This document shows, piece after piece, positions 29,626 to 39,209 of a DNA stretch of 64,000 nt. Under the pieces are notes generated by a model. It had not been told where the DNA came from. It saw nothing but the letters and a program-made list of their open reading frames with translations, and did no database searches. Origin of the DNA: Marinobacter koreensis (GTDB lineage: Bacteria; Pseudomonadota; Gammaproteobacteria; Pseudomonadales; Oleiphilaceae); assembly GCF_023156285.1 (NCBI RefSeq), contig NZ_JAKZAJ010000001.1, positions 496,001 through 560,000 on the forward strand, in the 5' to 3' direction. Each line of letters starts with the position of its first letter. The first letter of the stretch is position 1. The position numbers and the translations under genes are program-made.

Positions 29626-30460
29626 TGCGATTTACCTGCAACAGACGGATGACACGGTTATCGGCGTTGGCAATAGTAAAGCGCAAACCGCCGAATTCAA
29701 CCGTTTCCCCGCGTCTGGGCAGGTGACCGAATTCTTTGAGGACGACGCCACCGATGGTGTCGAATTCCTCCTCGTCGAGATCCGTCTGGAAAAATTCATT
29801 GAAGTCTTCAATCGATGTGGCCGCCTTGACCGCAAAAGTGCCGTCTCCTCGAGCCTTGATGTTGGTTTCCTCGTCGAAGTCGTGCTCATCCTCGATTTCG
29901 CCAACAATCTGTTCAAGCACGTCTTCGATGGTAATCAGGCCGGCAGTACCGCCGTATTCATCCACCACAATGGCCATGTGATTGCGGTTTTCCTTGAACT
30001 CCTTCAGCAACTGGTTGAGGCGTTTGCTTTCCGGAACGAACGTGGGCGGTCGCAGGATTTCCCGGATGCGGTTCCAGTTGACTTCATTGTTCAGTGCCAG
30101 GGGTAGGAGGTCTTTGGCCAGCAGGATACCGATAACGTCGTCCTGGCTGTCGCCGATGACCGGAAACCGGCTGTGGGCAGAGGAGATGATTTCTCCGAGA
30201 AACTCCTTGGGCTCCTGGGAGGCTTTCACGGTGACCATCTGGGAGCGGGGGATCATGATTTCATCAACCCGCATGTCGATGACCTGCATCGCCCCCTCGA
30301 TGATGCTCATGGCATCCGCATCGATGATGCTCTGGGACTCGGCGTCCCGCAGGATTTCCAGCACGTCCTCTACGGACTCAGGCCCGCTGGAAAAGGCCTG
30401 TGATATACGTTCCAGCCAGGACTTGTTGCCCTGGCTGCGACTCGACTGATCGTCGCTCAT
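29615..30460 (-). CDS. corC: CorC/YbeX-type CBS-domain protein (magnesium/cobalt efflux)
   Basis: 281 residues, soluble. Two CBS domains (start [15 protein letters not shown] and [20 protein letters not shown]) are followed by the CorC_HlyC domain ([20 protein letters not shown]). There is no DUF21 membrane domain, as in E. coli YbeX. Proposed to help Mg/Co homeostasis, and recently linked genetically with ribosome and 16S maturation phenotypes of its neighbour ybeY. It overlaps ybeY by 4 bp and lnt by 11 bp. Confidence 0.93.
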   Translation of the reverse strand: MSDDQSSRSQGNKSWLERISQAFSSGPESVEDVLEILRDAESQSIIDADAMSIIEGAMQVIDMRVDEIMIPRSQMVTVKASQEPKEFLGEIISSAHSRFPVIGDSQDDVIGILLAKDLLPLALNNEVNWNRIREILRPPTFVPESKRLNQLLKEFKENRNHMAIVVDEYGGTAGLITIEDVLEQIVGEIEDEHDFDEETNIKARGDGTFAVKAATSIEDFNEFFQTDLDEEEFDTIGGVVLKEFGHLPRRGETVEFGGLRFTIANADNRVIRLLQVNRSES

Positions 30461-30930
30461 GAGTCTGGTTCCGTTTCCTCTGCTTCGTAAGGATTGCTGT
30501 ATCCGAGCCGGTGCATCAGCCGGATCTCGAGGGCTTCCATGACCTCTGCATCCTGATCCTCAATGTGATCGTAGCCCTGGAGATGCAGCATCCCGTGCAC
30601 GACCATATGCGCCCAGTGTGCCTCTGACGCCTTGTGCTGCTCAATCGCTTCTCTTTCGACAACAGGCGCACAAATGACGAGATCTCCCGCCAATGGGATC
30701 GTTATACCCGCTGGCGCTTCAAATGGGAAGGACAATACATTGGTCGGTTTGTCCTTCCCTCGATACTCGTGATTCAGTCCCTGGCTCTCCAGTGCGCCGA
30801 CGATCCGGATCGTCACCTCGGCAGGGTCCTGGCCCAACCAGGCAGACTCCGCCCATTTCTGGAAAAGGGACTCGTCCGGGACGTTTTCCCCCTCATAGAC
30901 ATTCTGGAAGTCAACGGTAAGGTCGCTCAC
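30457..30930 (-). CDS. ybeY: Endoribonuclease YbeY (16S rRNA maturation)
   Basis: 157 residues. A single-strand-specific metal-dependent endoribonuclease needed for 16S rRNA 3' processing and ribosome quality control. The zinc-binding motif [15 protein letters not shown] supplies the three family His residues, and [16 protein letters not shown] is also typical. Overlaps of 4 bp on both sides (ybeZ and corC) indicate translational coupling. Confidence 0.96.
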   Translation of the reverse strand: MSDLTVDFQNVYEGENVPDESLFQKWAESAWLGQDPAEVTIRIVGALESQGLNHEYRGKDKPTNVLSFPFEAPAGITIPLAGDLVICAPVVEREAIEQHKASEAHWAHMVVHGMLHLQGYDHIEDQDAEVMEALEIRLMHRLGYSNPYEAEETEPDS

Positions 30931-31913
30931 TGTCCTGTCGCACTCCCGTCATCGAAGGAATCGTAGGCTTCAACAATACGCTGCACCAGGGGATGACGGA
31001 CCACATCCTTGGCATCAAACCGTGTGAATCCGATGCCGGAAACTTTGCTCAGTACGTTGGCCGCGTGAATCAGGCCGGAGTTCTGACCGCGCGGCAGGTC
31101 CACCTGGGTGGTATCGCCGGTGATCACTGCAGTAGAGCCGAAGCCGATCCGGGTCAGGAACATTTTCATCTGTTCCCGGGTGGTGTTCTGGCTTTCGTCC
31201 AGGATGATGAACGAATTGTTCAGGGTGCGGCCGCGCATGAAGGCCAGCGGTGCGATCTCGATCACGCTCTTCTCGATCAGTCGGGTGACCTGATCGAAGC
31301 CCAGCATTTCATAAAGGGCATCGTAAAGCGGTCGAAGGTAGGGATCCACCTTCTGGGCCAGGTCGCCGGGGAGGAAGCCCAGTTTTTCGCCCGCCTCAAC
31401 CGCAGGCCGGACCAGAAGGATGCGTTTGACCTGTTCGTCTTTCAACGCCTCGACAGCGCATGCGACCGCGAGCCACGTCTTCCCGGTGCCGGCAGGGCCG
31501 ATACCGAAGTTGATGTCGTGGGTGCGGATGTTGTGCACATATTTCTGCTGGTTTCGCCCCCGGGGCTTGGCTGTGAGCTTCGGCGTCTTGATGACCGTCA
31601 CGGCTCCTTCGTCGTAGGGTACGTCGTCGGGCAGTCGCTCCAGGCCGGTTTCCCGGATGAACAGGTGCACAGTGTCCGGTGGAATGTCGTCGCTGGCTTC
31701 GGTTTCGCGGTAAAGGTGTCGCACCACCTCGACCGCTGCCGCGACGTTCTCGGTCGATCCTTCAACACGGAAGTGGTGTCCCCGGCGACCGATTTTTACC
31801 TCAAGGCGCTTTTCGATCATCTTGAGGTTTTCATCAAACTGGCCACACAGGGTGGCGAGCCGGCGCTGGTCTACCGGGTGCAGGTCGAATTGTCTTGTGT
31901 CGTGTGTGTTCAA
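30927..31913 (-). CDS. ybeZ: PhoH-family ATPase YbeZ
   Basis: 328 residues. An N-terminal KH-like region precedes a PhoH ATPase/helicase-like domain with Walker [12 protein letters not shown] (about residue 141) and Walker [12 protein letters not shown]. YbeZ is reported to interact with YbeY in rRNA processing. It is followed immediately by ybeY (4 bp overlap). A 94 bp gap separates it from miaB upstream; no obvious terminator is in that gap, so miaB-ybeZ-ybeY-corC-lnt can be one operon. Confidence 0.94.
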   Translation of the reverse strand: MNTHDTRQFDLHPVDQRRLATLCGQFDENLKMIEKRLEVKIGRRGHHFRVEGSTENVAAAVEVVRHLYRETEASDDIPPDTVHLFIRETGLERLPDDVPYDEGAVTVIKTPKLTAKPRGRNQQKYVHNIRTHDINFGIGPAGTGKTWLAVACAVEALKDEQVKRILLVRPAVEAGEKLGFLPGDLAQKVDPYLRPLYDALYEMLGFDQVTRLIEKSVIEIAPLAFMRGRTLNNSFIILDESQNTTREQMKMFLTRIGFGSTAVITGDTTQVDLPRGQNSGLIHAANVLSKVSGIGFTRFDAKDVVRHPLVQRIVEAYDSFDDGSATGQ

Positions 31914-32007
31914 TCTTGCTCCGTATTGGTTTGCTCCCCGGGTTCAGGGAGCACGTGTTTCATAGTCCGGCTTCAGGCCCGGGGCTGGGGCAAATACGAT
32001 CCCAGCT

Positions 32008-33354
32008 TTAATACAGGTTCGAGTTAGAGGGCACACCCCTTAGCGAGTTGGGATAAGCCTCTGCAATCTCCACGTCAATAAAGTTCCCGACCACCTCCGG
32101 ATTCTCGTGCCGGAAGTTCACGATCCGGTTGTTCTCGGTTCGGCCGGCGTATTCGCCCGGGTCTTTCTTGGACAGGCCTGTCACCAGAATCCGCTGGGTG
32201 GTGCCGACCATCTTGCGGCTGATGTCCATGGCCTGCTGGTTGATCCGCTGCTGCAGGATCGCCAGGCGCTTTTTCTTGACTTCCATGGGGGTGTCATCCG
32301 GCAGATCGGACGCGGGCGTCCCGGGGCGCGCGCTGTAGACGAAGCTGAAGGACACATCGAAACCGATGTCGTTGATCAGTTTCATGGTGTCTTCGAAATC
32401 CTTGTCGGTCTCGCCCGGGAAACCCACGATGAAATCAGACGAGAAGCTGATGTCCGGCCGGATTTTCCGCAGACGACGAAGCTTGGATTTGTATTCCAGG
32501 GCTGTATGGCCGCGCTTCATTGCCGCCAGGATCCGATCGGAGCCGCTCTGGACCGGGAGGTGCAGGTGGCTGACCAGTTCCGGAACCCGCTCGTAAACAT
32601 CGATCAGGGCATCGGAGAATTCCACCGGGTGAGACGTGGTATAGCGGATGCGGTCGATTCCGTCGATGGTGGCAATCAGTTCGATCAGCTCGGCCAGGTC
32701 CATGGTGTCACCGTCGTGGGTTTCACCGCGATAGGCGTTGACATTCTGCCCCAGCAGGTTGACCTCGCGTACGTTCTGGCTGGCCAGATGGGCGACTTCG
32801 GCAATGACATCGTCCACCGGCCGGCTGACTTCCTCGCCACGGGTATAGGGCACCACACAAAAAGTGCAGTACTTGCTGCAGCCCTCCATGATGGAGACGA
32901 AGGCAGACGGCCCGTCTGCGCCTGGCTCCGGCAGGTTGTCGAATTTTTCGATCTCTGGAAAGCTTACGTCGACAACTCCGACGCCGTTACCCTTGGTGCG
33001 GATTTCGGTGATCATATCCGGGAGACGGTGGAGTGTCTGGGGGCCGAATACCATGTCCACGTAGGGCGCCCGGTCGATGATGGCTTGTCCTTCCTGACTG
33101 GCGACACAACCGCCCACACCGATGATGAGATCCGGCTTGCTGTTCTTGAGGGATTTCCAGCGACCGAGTTGATGAAAGACCTTTTCCTGTGCTTTCTCCC
33201 GAATCGAGCAGGTGTTCAGCAGCAGGATATCGGCTTCCTCCGGAGTGTCCGCCATTTCAACGGTTTCACCGGTCTTGAGCAGGTCTGCCATGCGGGCAGA
33301 ATCGTACTCGTTCATCTGACAGCCGTGGGTTTTGATGTACAGCTTCTTGGCCAT
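32008..33354 (-). CDS. miaB: tRNA-2-methylthio-N6-dimethylallyladenosine synthase MiaB
   Basis: 448 residues from the ATG at 33354 ([19 protein letters not shown]); the frame is open to 33396. It methylthiolates i6A37 produced by MiaA. The N-terminal UPF0004 domain has three Cys (GCQMN, NTCSIRE, GCVAS), the radical-SAM domain has CSKYCTFC, and a TRAM domain ends the protein ([20 protein letters not shown] region). RimO at 39.2 kb is its ribosomal-protein-modifying relative. A TATAAT on the minus strand lies ~80 bases upstream. Confidence 0.97.
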   Translation of the reverse strand: MAKKLYIKTHGCQMNEYDSARMADLLKTGETVEMADTPEEADILLLNTCSIREKAQEKVFHQLGRWKSLKNSKPDLIIGVGGCVASQEGQAIIDRAPYVDMVFGPQTLHRLPDMITEIRTKGNGVGVVDVSFPEIEKFDNLPEPGADGPSAFVSIMEGCSKYCTFCVVPYTRGEEVSRPVDDVIAEVAHLASQNVREVNLLGQNVNAYRGETHDGDTMDLAELIELIATIDGIDRIRYTTSHPVEFSDALIDVYERVPELVSHLHLPVQSGSDRILAAMKRGHTALEYKSKLRRLRKIRPDISFSSDFIVGFPGETDKDFEDTMKLINDIGFDVSFSFVYSARPGTPASDLPDDTPMEVKKKRLAILQQRINQQAMDISRKMVGTTQRILVTGLSKKDPGEYAGRTENNRIVNFRHENPEVVGNFIDVEIAEAYPNSLRGVPSNSNLY

Positions 33355-33524
33355 GGGTCTCACGTAATCTGATGGATGGTGCGCCGGGATTGGCAAAGGT
33401 GCCGCTTGGCGCTGGCAAAAAGGAACTGGGTATTATAACGGGGTGATTATTCTGCAACCACCTTTGTCTCGGCTTGTTGCTACCACTATGTGATATTATG
33501 CGTCGTCCATTGCGCTCGGTGCAT
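33355..33524. other. Intergenic region between divergent miaB and trmH, left part
   Basis: This is the miaB-proximal part of a 364 bp gene-free gap. It holds the probable miaB -10 element but no supported gene. The rest of the gap holds inverted repeat B (33525-33639) and 79 bp leading to trmH, where TATTAT at 33494-33499 may be a plus-strand -10. Confidence 0.6.
33432..33437 (-). promoter_or_regulatory. Probable -10 element of the miaB operon promoter
   Basis: On the minus strand the sequence reads TATAAT at 33437-33432, about 78 bases before the miaB ATG. No convincing TTGACA lies at the standard distance, so the call rests on the consensus -10 alone. Confidence 0.4.
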
Positions 33525-33639
33525 GAAGCACTTGGCGGGTGGCTGTCCAAAACCCGCTCCTTCGGCACGTCCATGTGACGCTTGAGCTCCGCCATCCATG
33601 GCTCCGCACAGTTTTGGACAGCCACCCGCCAAGCGCTTC
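33525..33639. repeat. Intergenic inverted repeat, copy B (miaB-trmH divergent gap)
   Basis: Outer arms 33525-33553 and 33611-33639 pair at 28 of 29 positions. The 57-base core has GCACGTCCATGTGAC near 33575 and GCCAT-CC-ATGGC at 33591-33602. The core is almost base-for-base that of copy D read on the other strand, but the distal arm bases are unrelated to those of D. Short apparent ORFs through it are products of the palindrome. Confidence 0.92.
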
Positions 33640-33718
33640 CAGAGCCTTGAGTATTCGCTGACATAGCATTGATTGGATTGAGGGCTGTGTCAAAGTGGCC
33701 CTTAACTCACAGAAAAAC

Positions 33719-34456
33719 ATGACCCCTGAACGCCTTGCCCGAATCAAACAAACCCTGGATACCCGACAACCTGATTTGCGCGTGTTGACCGACCAGGTGC
33801 ATAAACCGCGAAATCTCTCGGCGATCATCCGCTCCTGCGATGCATTCGGCCTGGCCAACATGCATGTTGTCTGGCCAAAGGAAGGCTTCCGGGCCTTCCG
33901 GAAGACTGCCGGTGGCAGCTACAACTGGATCACGACCCACACTCATCCGACCATGGACGAGGCCGTTGCCGACCTCAAGGCTCAGGGTCACAAGCTCTAC
34001 GCTGCCCAACTTTCCGATCGCGCGGTGGATTTCCGAGAAGTCGATTACACCGTTCCTTGCACGGTCATCATGGGCAACGAAGTAGACGGCGTCAGTTCGG
34101 GAGCAGCAGAGCAGGCGGATGAACACATCGTGATCCCCATGATGGGCATGGTCGAGTCCCTCAACGTCTCTTCCGCCTGCGCCATTATCCTCTCCGAAGC
34201 CCAACGCCAGCGAAAGCTGGCCGGTATGTTCGACCGGCGCCGCTTGCTGGATGAGGAATACAACCGCCTGCTGTTCTGCTGGTGCCAGCCGACGGTCAAG
34301 CGCTACTGTGACGACCGCAACTTGCCATACCCGCCCATCGATCCGGAAACCGGTGAGCTGGTCGATGGTGTCGGCTGGATGCAGGAAGTCCGGAAACAAA
34401 GGGCTAATCGCCCGCGGTGGGATGACGAGTTAAAGGTTCCGGCAACTGACGGCTGA
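33719..34456 (+). CDS. trmH: tRNA (guanosine-18-2'-O)-methyltransferase TrmH
   Basis: 245 residues from the ATG at 33719 (MTPERLARIKQTLDTRQPDL), which matches the E. coli TrmH start; a GTG at 33695 is less likely. A SPOUT-family methyltransferase making Gm18 in the D-loop of tRNAs. The N-terminal QVHKPRNLSAIIRSCDA with the catalytic Arg, then GNEVDGVS and IPMMGMVESLNVSSACAIIL, form the knotted SAM site. In E. coli trmH follows spoT; here it stands alone, bounded by inverted repeats B and F. Confidence 0.95.
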   Translation: MTPERLARIKQTLDTRQPDLRVLTDQVHKPRNLSAIIRSCDAFGLANMHVVWPKEGFRAFRKTAGGSYNWITTHTHPTMDEAVADLKAQGHKLYAAQLSDRAVDFREVDYTVPCTVIMGNEVDGVSSGAAEQADEHIVIPMMGMVESLNVSSACAIILSEAQRQRKLAGMFDRRRLLDEEYNRLLFCWCQPTVKRYCDDRNLPYPPIDPETGELVDGVGWMQEVRKQRANRPRWDDELKVPATDG

Positions 34457-34486
34457 TTCGATAGAGCTTCTCTCTTAAGCTCGGTC

Positions 34487-34577
34487 GGCCTGGTGGTGGG
34501 TTAGTGTTTCTGCCAGAAAAAGATGTCCGAGCAAAGCGAGTTCTTTTTCCAAAGACACACTAACCCACCATCAGGCC
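34487..34577. repeat. Inverted repeat F between convergent trmH and yejK
   Basis: Outer arms 34487-34507 and 34557-34577 pair at 20 of 21 positions, and the exception would be a G-U pair in RNA. Inside, GAAAAAGA (34516-34523) pairs with TCTTTTTC (34542-34549). The core differs from copies A-E. The arm contains GGTGGTGGGTTAG, which recurs alone near 38428. It lies exactly between two convergent stops and could act as a two-way terminator, although no U-tract follows. Confidence 0.85.
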
Positions 34578-34593
34578 CGCCCCCAAAGCTTTA

Positions 34594-35610
34594 TCATTCC
34601 TCGCGAGTCTCCAGATACCGCTGCAACTGCTCCCGCAATGCTTTGGGCAAGCGGGTAATAGTCAGCGCATCCTTGTCGCGATCATAGTAAACCGCCTGGT
34701 TCACCAGGTCGGACGAGAACGACACACTCATGCCGCCACCAGAACCGGCAATACGAATCAGCTTCTTGACCTTCCGGTGGTCCGGATGCAGAACACCGGT
34801 TTCCGGAAGCTCGGCATTCTGGCTCGCAAATTCCTTGAAACGCTGAGGCTCGTTTTCGTCCAGATAGCCCGACAGCGCCTCAATTTCCACCGGCTCACCC
34901 AGCGAATGCTGCTCCTTGCAGAATTCGTAGGCACGGGAGCGGACCTCGCCGGCCTTCTCCGGCTCGGAATTCTTGGCAAAGGCTTCCACGGCATCGAGGA
35001 ACGTCATGGTTTCCTTTTCGACATCCACATTGTTGGTAAAGCCGGCCAGTCGGATAAACAGGTCGCCCGCCTCACCGGTGCCTCGACCATGAACCAGGGT
35101 CAGGTAATTTTCGCTGCCATTGTCACCCAGCCAGTCATCCAGCTCGATCCTGACGGCCAGATTCAGTCGGGAAAGACTGAGCACATCCGTGGCGTCCAGA
35201 ACCTGATTGCCATCGAAGCGCATCGCGCTGTCGGTCTCTACGATCAACAGGTACACCACATCGGCGTCCGCCAGAGCCTCGTGGACAATCATCAGGTGGC
35301 CATCGAATTCCTCCTGACAGCCCGTCAGTAGCTCCTGCCATTGGGCGAACAGACGGTCAGTCATCGCGCCGAAGCTTTGTTTGTCTTCCAGATAATCCTT
35401 GAGCCAGCTGCTGAACGGGCATTCCCCGAGGTCTTCGGAGAACCGGCCGTACTTCTTGCCCGGCTTGCTGTTGAACAGACGTTTCATCTGCTTGTGTAGG
35501 GCCTCGTAGTCACCACCCGGTTCCTGCAGGGCTTCGCCACTGTTCAGGCGGGCGGGCTGGCCCGGCTGGTACTGGCTGGCAAAGGAGGTGCGGAGGTGTT
35601 TGATGGCCAT
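34594..35610 (-). CDS. yejK: Nucleoid-associated protein YejK (NdpA)
   Basis: 338 residues, the family length (~335). YejK/NdpA is a conserved nucleoid-associated protein that in E. coli interacts with topoisomerases. The N-terminus (MAIKHLRTSFASQYQPG), ELLTGCQEEFDGHLMIVHE, FIRLAGFTNNVDVEKETMTF and C-terminal VSFSSDLVNQAVYYDRDKDALTI are typical. It appears to be a single-gene unit flanked by inverted repeat F and the cysN terminator. Confidence 0.88.
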   Translation of the reverse strand: MAIKHLRTSFASQYQPGQPARLNSGEALQEPGGDYEALHKQMKRLFNSKPGKKYGRFSEDLGECPFSSWLKDYLEDKQSFGAMTDRLFAQWQELLTGCQEEFDGHLMIVHEALADADVVYLLIVETDSAMRFDGNQVLDATDVLSLSRLNLAVRIELDDWLGDNGSENYLTLVHGRGTGEAGDLFIRLAGFTNNVDVEKETMTFLDAVEAFAKNSEPEKAGEVRSRAYEFCKEQHSLGEPVEIEALSGYLDENEPQRFKEFASQNAELPETGVLHPDHRKVKKLIRIAGSGGGMSVSFSSDLVNQAVYYDRDKDALTITRLPKALREQLQRYLETREE

Positions 35611-35705
35611 GGGTAACGTCTCCTGTTGGCAAACGCTTGGAGGTGATGATCAGGGGGAGAGATTCTGCCACAGAAGCGGCATGGGCGTCTGCTGGCTTTC
35701 ATAGG

Positions 35706-35742
35706 CAAAAAATTGCCCCCGCGATCACTCGACGGGGGCAAT
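35706..35742 (-). terminator. Intrinsic terminator after cysN
   Basis: On the minus strand ATTGCCCCCG (35742-35733) pairs with CGGGGGCAAT (35721-35712), followed by a T-run (35712-35707). It lies about 30 bp after the cysN stop and before yejK. Confidence 0.9.
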
Positions 35743-35773
35743 GGTAGCTGGGGGTGAACAGGAATGCCGGCGG

Positions 35774-37432
35774 TCAGATGCGCTTTCCGCGGATCAGTTC
35801 CTGTACCAGTTCGCTGACAGAGCCGGGGATGTCCTGATCGCTGTCGGCGCTCGCAGCAGCGTTGGCCACATCGGTTCCAAGATTGACCACGATGGCAATC
35901 AGGCCGTGCGCTGTCAGCACCTGCGCGGCACGACGGCGTTCGTCTGCGTCGCCGGCGCTTTCTTCGCTCAGGACCACTGCGGTTTTGCCCTGATCAAACA
36001 GTGCCCGTTCGACGGCCAGGGCCAGTGCAGGTGCCTGCTTGCCATTGCAGCCAATGATGGCGGGCTTCTGGGCAAGGCGGCGTTCCCGTTCCTCAGGCGT
36101 TACCGGATCCAGCGACTCGCTGCCGTCGGCCAGTCCGGCAATCATGCCGGCGCCGATCGTCACATTGGTGAGGCGGTCGATCACGATGAAGCTGCCGGTC
36201 GCGTGATTCCGGGGATAGGCATCGAACGCAATCGGCTGGTTCAGGGTCAGTTCGCACAGTCCGATTTCGTTGAGCTGCAGGGACGACGGATTGGCCTGCT
36301 GCTCCAGGGTGTTTACGTCGGTCTGGTGATGAATGCTCTTCACCGTGCCGGAGGTGAACGTCGGCCCGAGCTTGATGTCGTAGAGTCGACCTGTTTCCAG
36401 CGGGGCGTCGGTCATCCATACGATGTTGGCGTTGAAGCGATTGCCGACTTCCGGTTCGTCTTCCGGCTTCACCAGCATGTCGCCGCGGCTGATATCGATT
36501 TCATCTTCGAGCGTCAGGGTGACCGCCTGATCGATATACGCTTCGTCGATGGCGCCTTCAAAGGTGATGACTTCCTTGACCCGGCTGGTGCGCTTTGAGG
36601 GAAGTGCCATGACGGCATCCCCCGGGCGAATGACACCGGACGCGATCGTGCCGCAGAACCCGCGGAAATCCAGATTCGGGCGATTCACATATTGTACCGG
36701 GAAACGGAAATGCTCCAGATTCTTGTCCCGGGAGACTTCAACGGTTTCCAGTATTTCCATGAGTGGCTGACCGGTGAACCAGGGCGTATTCGCGCTCTTG
36801 TTCACGACGTTGTCACCCTCGAGAGCCGAGATTGGCACGAACCGGATGTCCTTGAGGCCCAGTTTGGCGGCAAAGGCCAGGTACTCGTCCTTGATTTCAT
36901 TGAATCGCTCTTCGCTGAAATCCACCAGGTCCATTTTGTTCACGGCAACCACGATGTGGCGGATGCCGAGCAGGGACGCAATGTAGGAATGCCGGCGGGT
37001 CTGAGTCAGCACGCCATGGCGCGCATCGATCATCAGGATGGCCAGTTGTGCGGTGGAAGCCCCGGTAGCCATGTTGCGGGTGTACTGCTCGTGGCCCGGT
37101 GTGTCCGCAATGATGAACTTGCGCTTGTCGGTGGAGAAGTAACGATAGGCAACGTCGATGGTGATGCCCTGTTCCCTTTCCGCCTGCAGGCCATCTACCA
37201 GTAGGGCCAGGTCCAGCTTTTCGCCCGTGGTACCCATCTTGGCACTGTCGCTCTTCAGGCTGGCCAGGTGATCTTCGTAGATCATTTTGGTGTCGTGAAG
37301 CAGGCGACCAATCAGGGTGCTTTTGCCGTCGTCTACGCTGCCGCAGGTGAGCAGACGGAGCAGTTCCTTGTTCTCATGCTGTTTCAGGTAGGCCTGAATA
37401 TCTTCTGCAATCAGATCGGACTGGTGTGACAT
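35774..37432 (-). CDS. cysN: Sulfate adenylyltransferase GTPase subunit CysN with degenerate C-terminal tail
   Basis: 552 residues from the ATG at 37432 ([20 protein letters not shown]), against ~475 in E. coli. CysN is the EF-Tu-like GTPase that drives APS formation with CysD. G1 [16 protein letters not shown]3 [12 protein letters not shown] and G4 NKMDL are intact. After the EF-Tu-like beta barrels comes a ~100-residue tail (from about residue 451) that resembles an APS kinase (CysC) domain, as in CysNC fusions, but has [10 protein letters not shown] where the P-loop GxSGSGKST should be. The tail is therefore probably a dead kinase remnant. It starts 1 bp after the cysD stop. Confidence 0.95.
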   Translation of the reverse strand: MSHQSDLIAEDIQAYLKQHENKELLRLLTCGSVDDGKSTLIGRLLHDTKMIYEDHLASLKSDSAKMGTTGEKLDLALLVDGLQAEREQGITIDVAYRYFSTDKRKFIIADTPGHEQYTRNMATGASTAQLAILMIDARHGVLTQTRRHSYIASLLGIRHIVVAVNKMDLVDFSEERFNEIKDEYLAFAAKLGLKDIRFVPISALEGDNVVNKSANTPWFTGQPLMEILETVEVSRDKNLEHFRFPVQYVNRPNLDFRGFCGTIASGVIRPGDAVMALPSKRTSRVKEVITFEGAIDEAYIDQAVTLTLEDEIDISRGDMLVKPEDEPEVGNRFNANIVWMTDAPLETGRLYDIKLGPTFTSGTVKSIHHQTDVNTLEQQANPSSLQLNEIGLCELTLNQPIAFDAYPRNHATGSFIVIDRLTNVTIGAGMIAGLADGSESLDPVTPEERERRLAQKPAIIGCNGKQAPALALAVERALFDQGKTAVVLSEESAGDADERRRAAQVLTAHGLIAIVVNLGTDVANAAASADSDQDIPGSVSELVQELIRGKRI

Positions 37433-37433
37433 C

Positions 37434-38342
37434 TTAGAAATACCCTTCCCGCTTCTTCTGTTCCATGGATCCGGCCGAGTCATGATCAATCACGCGTCCC
37501 TGACGTTCGGAACTGGTGGCCAGCAACATTTCCTGGATGATTTCCGGCAGGGTATCCGCTTCGGATTCGATGGCGCCGGTCAGGGGATAACAGCCGAGGG
37601 TCCGGAAGCGGACGGATTTCATCATCGGCTTTTCGCCCTCTTTCAGGGGCATCCGGTCATCGTCCACCATGATCAGGGTGCCATCGCGCTCAACGACCGG
37701 TCGCTTCGCGGCGTAGTACAGCGGAACGATCTCGATGTTCTCGAGATAGATGTACTGCCAGATATCGAGCTCGGTCCAGTTGGACAGCGGAAAGACCCGA
37801 ATGCTTTCGCCCTTGTTGATCTTGCCGTTGTAGATGTTCCAGAGCTCAGGACGCTGGTTCTTGGGATCCCAACGATGGTGTTCGTCCCGGAAAGAGTAGA
37901 CCCGTTCTTTGGCGCGGGACTTTTCCTCGTCCCGGCGAGCGCCACCGAAAGCAGCGTCGAACTTGTACTTGTTGAGCGCCTGCTTGAGGGACTGGGTCTT
38001 CATGATATCCGTGTGCTTGGCGCTGCCATGCGTAAAGGGGCCGACACCCTGCTTTACGCCTTCCTCATTGATGTGAACGATCAGGTCCAGACCGTATTCC
38101 TTCGCCTTGCGGTCGCGGAACTCAATCATCTCCCGGAACTTCCAGGTCGTGTCCACGTGCAGCAGTGGGAAAGGAATCTTGCCGGGGTAAAAGGCCTTGC
38201 GTGCCAGGTGCAGCATCACAGCGGAGTCTTTGCCGATGGAGTAGAGCATGGCCGGGTTGTCAAACTCGGCTGCCACTTCACGGATAATGTGAATACTTTC
38301 CGCTTCCAGCTGTTTCAGGTGCGTGAGGTTGTATGTGGTCAT
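37434..38342 (-). CDS. cysD: Sulfate adenylyltransferase catalytic subunit CysD
   Basis: 302 residues from the ATG at 38342; ATG at 38348 is two codons upstream. It forms APS from ATP and sulfate in assimilatory sulfate reduction together with CysN. The PAPS-reductase/ATP-pyrophosphatase fold motif [17 protein letters not shown] is near residue 35, followed by [20 protein letters not shown] and the C-terminal [11 protein letters not shown]. Only one base separates its stop from the cysN ATG. Confidence 0.97.
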   Translation of the reverse strand: MTTYNLTHLKQLEAESIHIIREVAAEFDNPAMLYSIGKDSAVMLHLARKAFYPGKIPFPLLHVDTTWKFREMIEFRDRKAKEYGLDLIVHINEEGVKQGVGPFTHGSAKHTDIMKTQSLKQALNKYKFDAAFGGARRDEEKSRAKERVYSFRDEHHRWDPKNQRPELWNIYNGKINKGESIRVFPLSNWTELDIWQYIYLENIEIVPLYYAAKRPVVERDGTLIMVDDDRMPLKEGEKPMMKSVRFRTLGCYPLTGAIESEADTLPEIIQEMLLATSSERQGRVIDHDSAGSMEQKKREGYF

Positions 38343-38425
38343 GGTCATCCGTTGCCGATGATTGGGCCTTGATGGCTGGATAAATTGCGTCGACAACTAT
38401 ACCAGATTGTCAGAGGGCATAAGAA

Positions 38426-38462
38426 GGTGGTGGGTTAGAGCAATGTGCTATAAAACTATAGC
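38426..38462. repeat. Solo half-copy of inverted repeat F plus small hairpin
   Basis: The 13-mer GGTGGTGGGTTAG (about 38427-38439), identical to the arm of repeat F, stands alone here without its complementary arm. It is followed by a small hairpin GCTATA-AAAC-TATAGC (38447-38462). It lies between the cysD start and the PilZ gene stop, a 158 bp gap that otherwise should hold the cysD promoter. Confidence 0.5.
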
Positions 38463-38500
38463 CCTGTGGGCGTCAGGGAATCTATGCAGGGGCCTTTGGC

Positions 38501-38959
38501 TCAGGTGAGGTTTCTGGAATCGGAGAGCAGCTCCGAGACGTACCGATCCACATAATCAAAGCCGTTGCCTTCAAATTCGGCAAACTGAATGCCCAGGTGG
38601 AATTCATCCCTTGCCACACGGCGCAGGTGAACAATGTTGCCATCGGCGATGACGGAGACGGGCTGGGTTGGCAGAACCGGAACCGAGAAGCGGGTTTTCA
38701 CCGAGATCCAGTGCCCCGGGGCGGGCGCTTTTTTCCCGGGAATGAGCTGTCTGACCGCTTCCATGTTGCAAGACACCATGACACCCGTGCGGGAAAGGTT
38801 TGAGACTGTGCAGGTCAGACATGCACCATCCGGTTTCTCGATGGTGATGTCGGTGGAGACATCGACGCGCTGTTGATTGCGCAGATTGGGTTTCGCTGCG
38901 ACGCTTTTCATTCGGACTCTTTTGGCTTGGTTGGTCTGAAAAGAGGCTACTTTCCCCAT
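38501..38959 (-). CDS. PilZ domain protein (putative c-di-GMP receptor)
   Basis: 152 residues. GGAAGG four bases before the ATG at 38959 supports the start. A basic N-terminal stretch leads to the PilZ domain with an RxxxR-like segment (LRNQQRVDVSTDITI; only the second Arg position is clear) and NLSRTGVMVSC, corresponding to the (D/N)xSxxG motif. The C-terminus (VARDEFHLGIQFAEFEGNGF) completes the barrel. It may bind c-di-GMP and adjust surface behaviour, but the partner is unknown. It is divergent from rimO across an AT-rich 250 bp gap. Confidence 0.85.
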   Translation of the reverse strand: MGKVASFQTNQAKRVRMKSVAAKPNLRNQQRVDVSTDITIEKPDGACLTCTVSNLSRTGVMVSCNMEAVRQLIPGKKAPAPGHWISVKTRFSVPVLPTQPVSVIADGNIVHLRRVARDEFHLGIQFAEFEGNGFDYVDRYVSELLSDSRNLT

Positions 38960-39209
38960 AAAACCCTTCCAGAAAAAACACTTACAACCTGTAAAGTGTA
39001 TGTGTTTAAAATGTGATCAGCAAGAAATCTGACGTCTATTGTTGCAGTTACGTGATTTTTTTCTGAACAAAGCGTCACAAATTATGACGTAGATCAGTTT
39101 TGTTTGTGAATAGAGCAGGCTGCAGTTGGCTGTCCACCTGCGGTAAACTATGCGCTTCCATTCATTACGGCGGCGAACAGTCTGCCGCTCCGGGATTTCC
39201 GCGAACACT

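Noticed and set aside
33496..33861. Short ORFs through the inverted repeats (also at 40553-40768, 40725-40907, 44289-44651, 14791-15129)
   Set aside because: They share peptide pieces such as FQNCAEP and KTVRSHGWR only because they read the same palindromic core. Such translations are common spurious annotations; no coding signal supports them.
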